Assembly: GCA_003255025.1 (NCBI GenBank)
Contig: QANY01000113.1
Location: 1-64,000 of the forward strand
DNA length: 64,000 nucleotides
Direction: 5' to 3'
Source of the DNA: Datisca glomerata
Taxonomy: Eukaryota; Streptophyta; Magnoliopsida; Cucurbitales; Datiscaceae
Positions 10,641-21,419 of this stretch are shown here, piece after piece. Both the position numbers and the translations under genes were made by a program. Under the pieces are notes generated by a model. It saw only the letters and a program-made list of their open reading frames with translations, had not been told where the DNA came from and made no database searches. The stretch's first letter is position 1, and each line of letters opens with the position of its first letter.

Positions 10641-12650
10641 ATATACCTCTTGTAGTCTTAATGTTCCACGAAACCGTTTCAACCATCTGTAGACTTCGAG
10701 ATCAACATCAGGATCTTCCAAATCAATCATCAACGCACTAGGACGTGTGTGGGCACGTAGAGTATTACAATACACATTTTCTGTCTAGATGTACTCAACA
10801 CATGAGATCTAGAGATTTACTAAGAATGACTTTTGTGAGACGATTCTCTAAAAAAACACAATGAATATTCTTTTTGAGATTTGATTAACTACTAATCAAA
10901 GAGAAAATCACTCTCAGCAATTTAATTCTCAACTTAATTATTTGATTAATGAACTGATAAACTAATTCAACTAATTTAGCTGATTGATCTGATTGATGCT
11001 ATCAGAATAATATCTATATATATTTTTTGATAATGACGTATCAGATATTTAGAGATAAATAAATTAAAAAATTAATATTTAATTTTAAATTTTTCAATAT
11101 AGTGGGACTTATTGTATAATGGTTCACAACTATAATGCCACATGGCACCACAGTAGTGTCGTGTTGCACTACAGTGTTGCACCCCCACTACTGTAGTGCC
11201 ACGTGGCACTACAGTAGTCTATGTCAATCTCTAATACCCAATCAGTGATTGACACGTGACAATTACTGTAAATTAAATATTTATTTTATAAGATAAATAT
11301 CTAGATATCAGTTAATTCAAAATTAACATATCTGATTACCCATATAAACTAAATTATCTATTATTTCACAAAAAATAGATTTAGTTGATCCAAATTATTA
11401 TTTAATAATAATTTAATTATCTAATTTCGCAATCGGATACTCTCTCTCACTAATCGATAATTAGAAAAATAAGCGATAATTATATATATATATATATAAT
11501 TTCCGAAAATTACATTTATTATAATTCAATGAATTAATTCCACATAATTGTATCATAATTATGTACTTTCGCCTGAATAAAAATTTATTTACAAGTTAGT
11601 CATTTTCTCATGTCCTGAAATATTCACATCCTTGACTGCGTAATATAGAGGGGACTTGGGGACCATGGATCTATAATCCTAAACTCCAATAAATCAGATT
11701 ATTAATTAAACTCTTTAATTAAATAATCTTATTTATTAATTTCGTTATTACTCTACGATAAATATGTAATTGAACTCTTAGTGATTATAGAATGTATTTA
11801 CAGAGTATTCTCTTGTAATCTACTGATATAATCAATTCATGTAGTCCTGTCCTCCAATTATTGGTTCGTAAATTAGAATTGATCAAAGTTACCGTTTTAC
11901 CCTTCTAATTACATTTTGATCTTTAAGTACCATTAATCCACCAGTGAATGACTAACTTAGAATCTTATTATAAATTTGAGCTCAATAACGATCCAGTTCC
12001 AGAACTAACACTTAAAGAAACCAATATATGATCCGTTAGGAAAGTTAAATCTTGTAAGATCATATTCTCAACCATCCATATCACTGAATCCCTAAAATAA
12101 AAGTCACTAGCCTATTTACAAACAAATCTTAACGAGTGAATCAAAAGACTCAATAAACATGTATGAGACTTCATGACTACTCAGGATACAGGCTAATCTA
12201 CATATGACATCGAATTGATGTGTATTAAATCTTTATGATAAACAACACGTTGATAAATATATTAATTCACATCGGTCCACTCATATATAATCTCAATATA
12301 TAAAGCACATTCACTAAGATGTTTATCCACATCAATGATCCAGGTCTAGATCACACGCATTCATAATGCTTAGTGAACCGTACTAGCAACCATTCATTAA
12401 AGATTCCATATTTTAATATGTAGCTGATAATTTTATTCATTATCTATGATCGTTATGCTCTCGTACTAATACAAGATCATAGTGTCATTAATGAATATGA
12501 AATTTTCAGATATTTATATAAATTATTCAACAATAATTTAAAAAAATAATTATAAAAAAATATAATCCTCATTAATTTTCATATCAAAATGTCAATACAC
12601 ATGCTTTGAAGGCATAACCCCGAACAACTATAACTAACAATTAATTTCAA
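10640..12650 (-). repeat. Probable noncoding repeat relic (retroelement-like)
   Basis: Two kb of non-coding DNA has unusually even composition and phrases that recur widely in dicot genomes, for example TTATGATAAACAACACGTTG and CCATTCATTAAAGATTCCAT. No open frame longer than a few dozen codons is present. A large noncoding retroelement derivative is my best guess; the strand and ends are uncertain. Confidence 0.35.
11187..11218. repeat. 32-bp perfect palindrome centred on CACGTG
   Basis: The sequence reads the same on both strands for 32 bases, with arms ACTACTGTAGTGC and a G-box core CCACGTGG. Related half-copies (CACTACAGTGTTGC, CCACAGTAGTG) lie just upstream at 11140-11185. Confidence 0.95.
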
Positions 12651-13116
12651 TGTAATTATAATTATATTAAATAATCATCTAAACCATGATTAATATAATC
12701 TATAACCTACACATTCAACTAAAAATTCAATTTAACAATAAACCATTTATAATATAAAACATTATACAAAACCAAATTTTTTTAGTAAATCTAACTATAA
12801 TGTTTGATTTTTTAATGTAAATAGATGATATTCTTAAATAAACAATTGCAAAAAACAAAAACAAAAATGTAAAATGAGCATTTCATAATAGATAATTAAC
12901 ATATTTAAAAAAATTAAATCATTAAATTCCTTAAATATCGTAAATTACCTAAATCTGGTATATATACCTAAAAAAATTGATGCACCATCAATTCCGTAAA
13001 TCTCAAAATTTAGTATAAATATTGAAAAGAAAATTACTTAAAATAGACCATATATCATTAAATTCCCTAAACTTCGCCTTCCATAACTGCCTATTGATAA
13101 CGTCCTAAAGCAAAAA
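12650..13116. other. AT-rich intergenic DNA
   Basis: No gene or RNA is seen. GACCATATATCATTAAA at about 13046 recurs in direct orientation at about 13708. Confidence 0.5.
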
Positions 13117-13778
13117 TTTAGGGGACAACAACAAACTAAAGCAAAAAAAAAAAAAAAGAATGCAGAGGGAGCGGTTCGATGCTTTGACCTTTGTTGAAGA
13201 TCGAGATGGCAGTTTTAAGAGAAATTTGTTGAAGAAATTTTATTTTCTAGAGAGAGAATTATTCTGGCTGTTACTGTTACAGTGTCCTTTCGTTTTAAGT
13301 TAAATTAATTAGTTAATAATTATTAATAATTAATTTTATTGAAGATAGACAAAAAAGACATAATAGACACTTTCTTTATAAGGGCCGCCCAATTCCCTTT
13401 CAAAAAGGCCGAAACAAGGCTCATTTGTAAGCTCGAATCTGACAAACTTATGATTGACATCACGACCATATTGAAGAGACTCATATGGTGGAGTCCTATA
13501 AAACAGACTTTAATATGGTCAAGTCTCATACGATCGAGTCTTGTAGGTTAGGATTTGACTAACTTATGATCGACATAATGAATTGACGAGTCTCATATGG
13601 CCGACTCTCATATAACTTACCATATGGCCGCCTCCTCTTAGCCGAAACCCATATGGTCGAGTCTCCTATGGTCGTGTTTCGTATGGCTGCATCAGATTAT
13701 TAAAAATTGACCATATATCATTAAAAAAATTCCTTTGGTTTATTAAATAATTGCTTTAGTTTGTTGTCGTCCCCTAAA
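13117..13778. mobile_element. Putative small element with 26-bp inverted ends and GAGTC/ATATGG repeats
   Basis: AGGGGACAACAACAAACTAA at about 13120-13139 is matched in inverse orientation by TTAGTTTGTTGTCGTCCCCT at about 13757-13775, with one mismatch over roughly 26 bp of inverted end. Between them, 13475-13690 holds repeated ATATGGTCGAGTCTC-like steps with opposed GAGTC and GACTC half-sites. No target duplication is clear. Alternatively this is the subterminal part of the neighbouring MULE. Confidence 0.45.
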
Positions 13779-14065
13779 AACCCGTAAAATACATCAACCA
13801 ATCACAAATTATTGAAACATTTTTTTCGGTAATTTATTGAAACTGTAACTCACAAAACCAATAAAAAATTATTCAAACAATTAAAAAACCCTAAACTATA
13901 GTTATGGTAACTACTCGAACTATGGTAACTATTGACTAAACAACTAGTCAATCACCCTTCAAATCACAGAATCACTGAAAGAATTCAAGTAACCCTCAAG
14001 CCTTTGCAAATTAGCCCGAGACCTCCATTGCCGAGGAACCCACTACATTGCGAACGCCATTGAAG

Positions 14066-16620
14066 ATGAAACCCATTGCCAAAAAGCATAAGGAGAGAAC
14101 GATTGCCGAAAAGAACACCACGGACAAACATCCATTGAAGTCAAAGGTAACCCATATTTACTCTGCAATCGTTGATTACTGATTTAATGTATATCTAAAT
14201 ATACAAAATCGTTTGTTCTTTGAGATTTTGAATAAATCTATCTATAATGATTGCTTTGTTTTCTTATCATATTATATCACTAATTGAACATGCATGTCGA
14301 TTTTATTGACATTATACAATCATATGAACATGTATATTTATTAGTAACTGAGAATGCAATCTATTGAATATTTTACAAGTTTTCACTGATTACTATTTTA
14401 GTATATATAGTTTTAGTATATTTTTATCAATAAGTAAACCGTAAAAAATTTAGTATATCGATTTTGAGTTCAATATAGTTTCAGTGTAGTTTCATATAGT
14501 TTTATCAATATGTGGTTACTGAGATGTTGTCAACAAAACCATTGTATATCAATTAATTCTTAGTGAATCATTTATTGATATAAACATTTTGTCAATAACA
14601 TATTTATTAACTACTATGATATATGTTAATGTATCATTTATGGCAACATTGATAGTGACAGACAAAAGTGCAGTAGGCGAGCCATCAAAACCAACAAAAA
14701 AGTGCCAAATAACAGTCAACCGGGAAACGTAAGTTGTGTTTCATTGAAGAACATTAAAATGAGGTAAATTATAGTCAATAATTTTCTTATCTTTATATAC
14801 TTGTTAATATAAACTTCTAAGTAATATTATATTGTTATATTGGTTGTTTCTGAAACAAACTTGAACAAAAATCAGAAGCTGAACCTGTTTTCTAAGGCGG
14901 TCATCATGGAACATGTTAACTTGAGCTTGACTGACAAGTAGAGAGATTCATTCAGAAATTTTTTTTGGGTCACTTTCTTGACATGTAAATTAAAAAGTTT
15001 CCAGCCCAGTTATTACTGCATATGGCTAGAAAACAATGTCATCACAAGAGGACAGACGTGAGGTATTTCAATTTGAATGGGCGAGTGGCTCAATTTACTA
15101 TGAGAGATTTTACGGTCATTAGTAGATTAAGATGCACTTCATCTGTGCATATTGATAGGTCTGGTTTATGAGATGAGAGGTTGAAGGTAAGTATATTAAA
15201 AATAATAAAACTGTTTCAAGAAAGATGTTGAACTTTTCTTTTGATACGTGGACAATAGCAAAAAATGATGATGATGTTGAAATAGTCAAGCTTGCGAAAC
15301 TGTATTGACTAGAGAATTCGTTGATTCCAAAACACGAGCATATTTTGGTTGATCATTTTCATATAATGTTGGTTGATAATGATGATGTTGAAATAGTCAA
15401 GCTTGTTAAACTGTATTGACTGGAGAATGTGTTGATTCCAAAACACAAGCATATTTGGTTGATAGTTTTCATATAATGTTGGTTGATAATGATGACTTGT
15501 TTAATTCATATACTTGGGGTAAGTTGGCCTTTGGTGTAACCGTTGCAAGTATGAGGAAAATAAGTAATTTCCTAGATAGTACTGCCCCTGCTTTTTACGG
15601 TGTCCCACATGCAATAATCATTTGGGAACTTGAGACAATTTCATTATTAATGACACCACATGATGTTTGCAAAAAAAATAGGAAATTGTACTCAAGAATA
15701 AACAATCGGACAGTTGTTGGTCAACCAGACAAACGAGACTTAACCGATATAGTTTTTAGGAATAAGAATGTAAGTATCCATCATTATTTGAATATTATAT
15801 TTAAATATATATTAGTTATTGAATTGATATAATTGCATGTAATTAATGAAGCTTGTGATTGAGAAGTTTCAAGCTACTATTGATGAATTGAAGGCTATTG
15901 ACTATGAAAAGAAATCGGGTCAATCAAAGGGTAAGGAAGTTATTGATACATAACCCGATATTGGAGACAATGAACCCGAAATCAGAGACAATCAACCAGC
16001 AGCTGAGAATATGGTTGAAGATTTGGATCCCAAAAAATGAAAACCATAATCGTCCTTTTTAATTGAGTCTAGGTTAGGTCAACTAGAGGAGAAATTTATA
16101 AAGAATTTGAAAAGATCAACTCTAAGTTGGATAGGTTATTGAGTCTGTCAAAGGAGAAGGTTTGTATATCACTTATTGAAATTATTTTCTATAATTATGA
16201 TCACGAAAAATAATGTCCATTTCAGGATGTTGGCAAAAAAGATGAAGAGGAACCCGTAGTAGCTTCAAACAAGAACGTCGGAGATGGATTTGACCATCAA
16301 AATGTCTCTGAACTGAATAAGGACATTAATCATGATGTGTTCAATTCCCTACCAACATTAAGCTTAGATGATTTTGAGGTAAATTATTGACATAATTTTT
16401 GAATGACTAAGAATATGTAAGTTATTATTGACCAATTTAATATTTGATTTTAATTACAGGACATACCGGTTGTCCAACCCGTTGTTACATCGACTGTTCC
16501 GCCGCCTATTCTATTGCATGTTCCATCAACACTGAATAAGTCTCCAGCTAAGAGGGTTCCATTGAAAAAACAATGAAAGGAAAATGGACCAGATATAATA
16601 AAAATATATGGCAAGTGTAA
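14066..16620 (+). pseudogene. DUF1985-domain gene of MULE II, broken
   Basis: An ATG at 14066 opens a Lys-rich start (MKPIAKKHKERTIAEK) with a plausible donor AAG|GTAACC. Later pieces give YCIWLENNVITRG and RYFNLNGRVAQFTMRDFTVISRL (about 15060-15130), the DUF1985 core. Then LFNSYTWGKLAFGVTVASM and YGVPHAIIIWELETI follow (about 15500-15640), the end of the domain. Further exons at about 15848-16040, 16226-16380 and 16460-16575 are charged linkers. Stops and frameshifts occur throughout and no Ulp1 protease domain is seen. A 111-bp in-frame tandem duplication sits inside the domain. The gene converges on the transposase remnant at 17600-19740, the usual two-gene layout of this MULE type. Confidence 0.7.
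15270..15500 (+). repeat. 111-bp tandem duplication in the DUF1985 gene
   Basis: The step GATGTTGAAATAGTCAAGCT recurs with a spacing of 111 bp (AATAGTCAAG at 15281 and 15392). A partial third copy of the unit's end follows at about 15475-15500. The length equals 37 codons, so the reading frame is kept. Confidence 0.9.
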
Positions 16621-17560
16621 GAAGAATAAAAAATTAGAATAATACGTGGCAATCATCCCGCATCTGAGACAAACATTTTCACACCTCTTGAGTTTCATAT
16701 AATCACATAGACCCAAGAAGAAGATGCATGATACGATGGTGTTTGGATATTGACTTTGGTTGATTTAAAAACTTGATAGTTCACTATTTTGGGTACTTGG
16801 TATATCTGAAGGATTTTTTTTGTGATGGATTTCAGTATATGATAGTAGGTAATTCTGGAACAAGTATGATGAATTTATTTTATGGCTTTTTAAAGTAGTT
16901 CGTGAAGTAAACAATATTTTGATCAATTGACTATTGTCATTTATCTTGATATATATATATATATAGTTGTCTGCTATTTATGAATGTTTCATTATGAATA
17001 TTTTAAATATATCTTCTTATCAATAACATTATATATATATATATATATTCTCTATATATGACTTATTAATTTTTATCTATGAATATCGGTATGTACACAT
17101 CGTGTATGTTGACGATGATTGTATATAATTGGAAATAAATTTACAAGTATGAGTTTATTGAAAATCAATTTGTGTTAGTTTTTTTTTTGATAAAAAAGAA
17201 GATAATATATTCATTGCTTATCAACAAAAGTAAATTTTTATTAGTTACTCACCAATATTTGTAATTTAGTCAATAGACGATGTCAGTAAAATAATATTTT
17301 GATACGAGTATTTATATTCTCCTATATCATCCGTCAATACTATTGTCAATAAAACTGAAATACTTAATTAATATTAAAAACATTGTCAAGATATATTCAA
17401 AAAAACGTCTAAAACGCTGATATGTTAAACACCATCAATCAAAATTAAAAAAACACAAAAACATTGATCGATAACGAAATTCCATCATAAATCATAACAA
17501 TCTCAAAATATAATCTCCATTTTTTGTTTCTTCGATTGACTGATGGTTGACGCCATCGGG
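16620..17560. other. AT-rich spacer between convergent MULE II genes
   Basis: No gene is visible. Short TA-dinucleotide runs occur at about 16948-16964 and 17032-17049. Confidence 0.6.
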
Positions 17561-17599
17561 TTCTTGCATCTTTTTTGATTGTGTCCGATCATATGATAC

Positions 17600-19740
17600 C
17601 TTCCACATTTTACCTTGTTAATTTCACCTATCGACGGGAGCCATTGCTTCTTCGGTGTCGACCGAACGTTTTATTCTAGGAGGTAGTATGTGATGAATTT
17701 GATTGTCTTCTGGAACATTCCATTGACTATTATTACCTAGAGGATAAGCCAATCCCTCGTATGTTTCATCTAGCTCTCTCTTAAGATAATACGAAGAAAC
17801 ATACAAATATGGATTCAGGTGCCTATTAGCCATTACAACTAAAGCATGAGCAAAAGGTATAGTCATTACATCCCATCTTCGACACATACATGACTTATTA
17901 GGAATGTGTATGATATATGTTAAATCACCATCAACCACTTGAAACTCATGCGTCTCAACCTCAATAACCTTCAATAAAAAATAATTTATGACTAGTAATA
18001 AAATTAATAGATATATCAATTCAATATATGATATAAAAAATACTTACAATCATTGATCATGATAGACTCATTTGCTTGCGTAATGTTATTCTGTCCATTG
18101 AGTTAGTATTGTAATCATACAACTAGTTGCTACTCTACGCTCACAGAACCATCTTTGTGTCAATTGTCTCAGAAATTCAATAAAATTGTAACTAGTAAAC
18201 ACCAGGCATATTTCAATACATTGTTGAGGCTCTTAGATATATTTGTCGTCATGACATTATTACAAAGCCTAACAAAGTGAGATCGAGCCCAATCTCATAC
18301 CCAACACCCTTAAGATAAGTACATATCAAAGCATAAATAGATTTCAATGGACAGAATTGGGGTCAACAATTGAACTTTTATACATAGACTTGACAATAAA
18401 TAGAAGATGTTGCATACACAGACCGTGAACAGCATTCAGGAATCATTTATTAACCGCCTTGGGATACTATTGTGTCTATCAGAAATAATTACTAAATGTT
18501 CCCTATCACCAATTGCTTCCTTCAATTTGCTGCAAAACCATCCCCAAGATAAATCATTTTTTGGAATCTACAACATCAAATGCCAAAAGAAAAATTTGAT
18601 TATTACCATCCAACAATGATGCTGTTAACAACGTACCAAGAATTTTGTTCTTCAGGAAAGTTCCATCTACTAAAATCATAGGTCTACAATGATGCCAACT
18701 TTTCAATGCATCCCCTAAACACATGAATAGGTAATCTCATATGCCAACTTTTCTGAATTATAGTCACAGTACCTTCAAAAACACAAATATACTTAGATTC
18801 ATTGACTTCTTAATCACTAATTGAAATACTGAAAAAGTGATATACCTGGTTTTTTTTTTCAATACATAACAATATGATGGTAATCTTGCGTATGACTCTT
18901 TGAGCGTCCCTCTAAGAAAATCCAATGCATTTTGCTTTGCTTTCCATACTTTGTAATAGCTAATAGTAACCCCACGCTTCAAATGCATATGATCAATAAT
19001 GTATTTGGGTGCTGTCCAATCTCATATGTCATTCCTATATCTACCTTTAATGCATTGACTAACAATATCAAATGTTGTTTGATGATGATCACTTTGAATT
19101 ATATCTAATGAACAACTGAATTCTTTAATATATTCATGAACCATCCAAAGCTCCCCACTTTGTATATAGATGCCCGAACAAACCACTTGCAATGATCATT
19201 AACGCAAAGGACATGCATTCTTATGCGATTGGATCTTTCAATCCTAAACTCAAAAATTTCCTTGCAATGCAATCATATACAACACCTTTTTTAACGCGTG
19301 TGTATTTATTTCTAAATAATGATTTATTTTTAATGTCAAAATTACTAGGAATATTTTCTAAATCAACCAAAGCAATAAAATGTCATCGTCTTGAGTATCC
19401 TCATAATTCATTGATGTTGATTACTCTCATTAAACGTGTAGTTTTACAAGTCAATGCATTGGACTACATTGAACTTACTACTGTCAACAATAATTGGAAA
19501 GTTAACCCCAATTTCATTCCTTATCAATGAAACATACCATTGAACGTCATGATCATTTTTAATTTCAATAGTAATAGATGAAGCATATCCAAATTGTAAT
19601 TTGACAGTAATTGCAAACTATCTCTCCCATCAACAGAATCCAACACTGTATTAATTCCTTCAACTGACTCAACAAACTTCATATTGACGTCAACCAAAAA
19701 AGATTTCGAACGAAAATAAAATTAAGACTTTGACTCATCC
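17600..19740 (-). pseudogene. mudrA-type MULE transposase of MULE II, broken
   Basis: From right to left: the remains of the MuDR DNA-binding part (about 19740-19000), then the helical block GVTISYYKVWKAKQNAL..LRGTLKESYARLPSYCYVL (18988-18830). Next comes the catalytic region with PMILVDGTFLK (about 18655-18690, first Asp), LLAFDVVDSKND then GDREHLVIISDRH (about 18470-18600). The C-terminal part (18019-17624) holds the SWIM finger: SCMCRRWDVMTIPFAHA. SWIM needs Cys-x-Cys...Cys-x-His; here the third Cys is Phe (IPFAH instead of IPCxH). Frames shift several times. With the + strand DUF1985 gene this forms one element whose terminal repeats I could not fix. Confidence 0.78.
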
Positions 19741-19876
19741 CATCTTCCATCATACATGACAATAGTAGGAATTTTCAGAATTTTTGAAATATAATTTTAT
19801 GGAAAAAATACATGAAAATTATACATTATACATATGATATATTTTCTAGAATAAAACTATAGTGATTTACAATAAT

Positions 19877-20932
19877 TAAGGGTGTTCTCGATTCGGTTCG
19901 GTCGATTATTTGAGGAAAAAATGAACCGAATCGAAACTTTCAGTTCGATAATATGCTGAGCCAAACTGAATTATGAAACTCATATGAACTGCACCGAACC
20001 AAACCGTGACTTATGGTTCAGTTCCACGGTTCGGCGACACCTGTACAATTTTATTTTAGTCAAAGTTCAACCTTAGCGCAGAATCACCAACAACCTTAAA
20101 CATAGAATCATAGAAGTTCAAGCCCTAAACGCAAAATTCGGAAATACTAACGAAGGAACATATAGATTGTTTGCTCATTATAGTTCAGAACGCATAGATT
20201 ATTTACTCAGAAACCCTAATCTCAAGCCCTAAACGCAGAACTCAGAAACCCTAATGAAGGAAAGCAGAGATTGTTTGCTCATTGTAGCCCATAATGCAGA
20301 GATTGTTTGTCCAAAAACCCTAATTTCAAGCCCTAAATGCAGAACTCAGAAGGAACACAGAGAAGGAATATGGAAGGAACATAGAACTTTGAAATCCTAA
20401 AAAATAAGAGAAGGAAAAAGAGAAACACGAAGGGAGAAACAAAGGAAGGAGAAAGAGAAACATGAGGGAGAGGAGGAGAAAGAGAACCATGAGGGAGAAT
20501 CAAACAAACAGAAATAGGGAGGAGATCATATCATTTTCCGTTGCCGCTCCCAATTCCCACTCACAAACGTCACTCACAGATGAAAGAGATAGGGAGGAGA
20601 ATCAATCGCCACTTGAAGCCTAAAGGGGGAGAGGGGAAGAAACTGAAATGAAAATGCAAAAAAAAAAACCCTAAGTGAAGCCTTTATACTTATATAAAAC
20701 AACTTGTTGGAAGGAAAGGGGAATGTGTGAACTGATATACCAAACGATATGTTTTATTGTAATTCGGTCCGGTTCAGTTCGAAATATAAAAAATTTGACC
20801 AAATCGAAACTTCAGTTTTTCTACTAAGTTGAACCGAACCAAATCGCTGGTATATATAGAACCGACCGAATCAATCATTTTTGATACAGTTCAGTTCAGT
20901 TTAATCAGTCAGTACATTTTTTAACACCCCTA
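19877..20932. mobile_element. Non-autonomous hAT element with 8-bp target duplication
   Basis: The ends are TAAGGGTGTT and AACACCCCTA, the inverted tips typical of plant hAT elements. The flanks acaataat (19869-19876) and acagtaat (20933-20940) are an 8-bp target duplication with one mismatch. Subterminal GGTTCGGTTC-like and CCGAACC-like motifs are abundant at both ends. The interior has no transposase but contains repeated AAGCCCTAAACGCAGAACTC-type steps (about 20110-20350). Confidence 0.88.
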
Positions 20933-21010
20933 ACAGTAATACATATTTACTATATATCTTATTCTAAATACAATATTGACACTTATTGAGTAATATATAA
21001 ATTAAATAGT

Positions 21011-21210
21011 TTTCATACAACAAACATGCTATTGACATTGTCATGTATAATGATTTACTCTAAAACAAGAAAATATGTTTCAAAAACACGAATCATCAAA
21101 TATTAACGGTTTTCATACAATAAATATGCTACTGACACTGACGTGGATAATGATTAATTCTGAAATAAGAAAATATGAATCGAAACATGCATCATCGAAT
21201 TTAACTACTG
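21011..21210. repeat. Two 100-bp tandem copies
   Basis: TTTCATACAA starts at 21011 and again at 21111. The two 100-bp units match over most of their length (for example AAACATGCTATTGACATTGT against AAATATGCTACTGACACTGA). No coding sense is seen. Confidence 0.85.
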
Positions 21211-21247
21211 AAATTTCTACAAACATGTCATTACATCACTTGACTAT

Positions 21248-21249
<2 letters not shown>

Positions 21250-21292
<43 letters not shown>
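21250..21292. repeat. (TA)n microsatellite at the left border of viral cluster 1
   Basis: About 21 uninterrupted TA dinucleotides stand directly next to caulimovirid non-coding sequence that starts at about 21295. Confidence 0.97.
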
Positions 21293-21296
<4 letters not shown>

Positions 21297-21379
21297 TGAA
21301 AATAAAGAGGGGGTATTAAGAAGTAGGAAATAATTATGCAGATAATTGTAGAAAATAGTAAATACTCCCACTAGGTTTA

Positions 21380-21391
21380 GCTCTGATACCA
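21380..21391 (-). other. tRNA-Met primer-binding site (leftmost remnant)
   Basis: On the - strand this reads TGGTATCAGAGC, complementary to the 3' end of plant initiator tRNA-Met. It sits in a 120-bp piece of viral non-coding DNA joined directly to a reverse-transcriptase fragment at about 21420, so the copy is a mosaic. Confidence 0.8.
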
Positions 21392-21419
21392 AAATGTGCG
21401 GAATCAAGTCTAAATTTTT

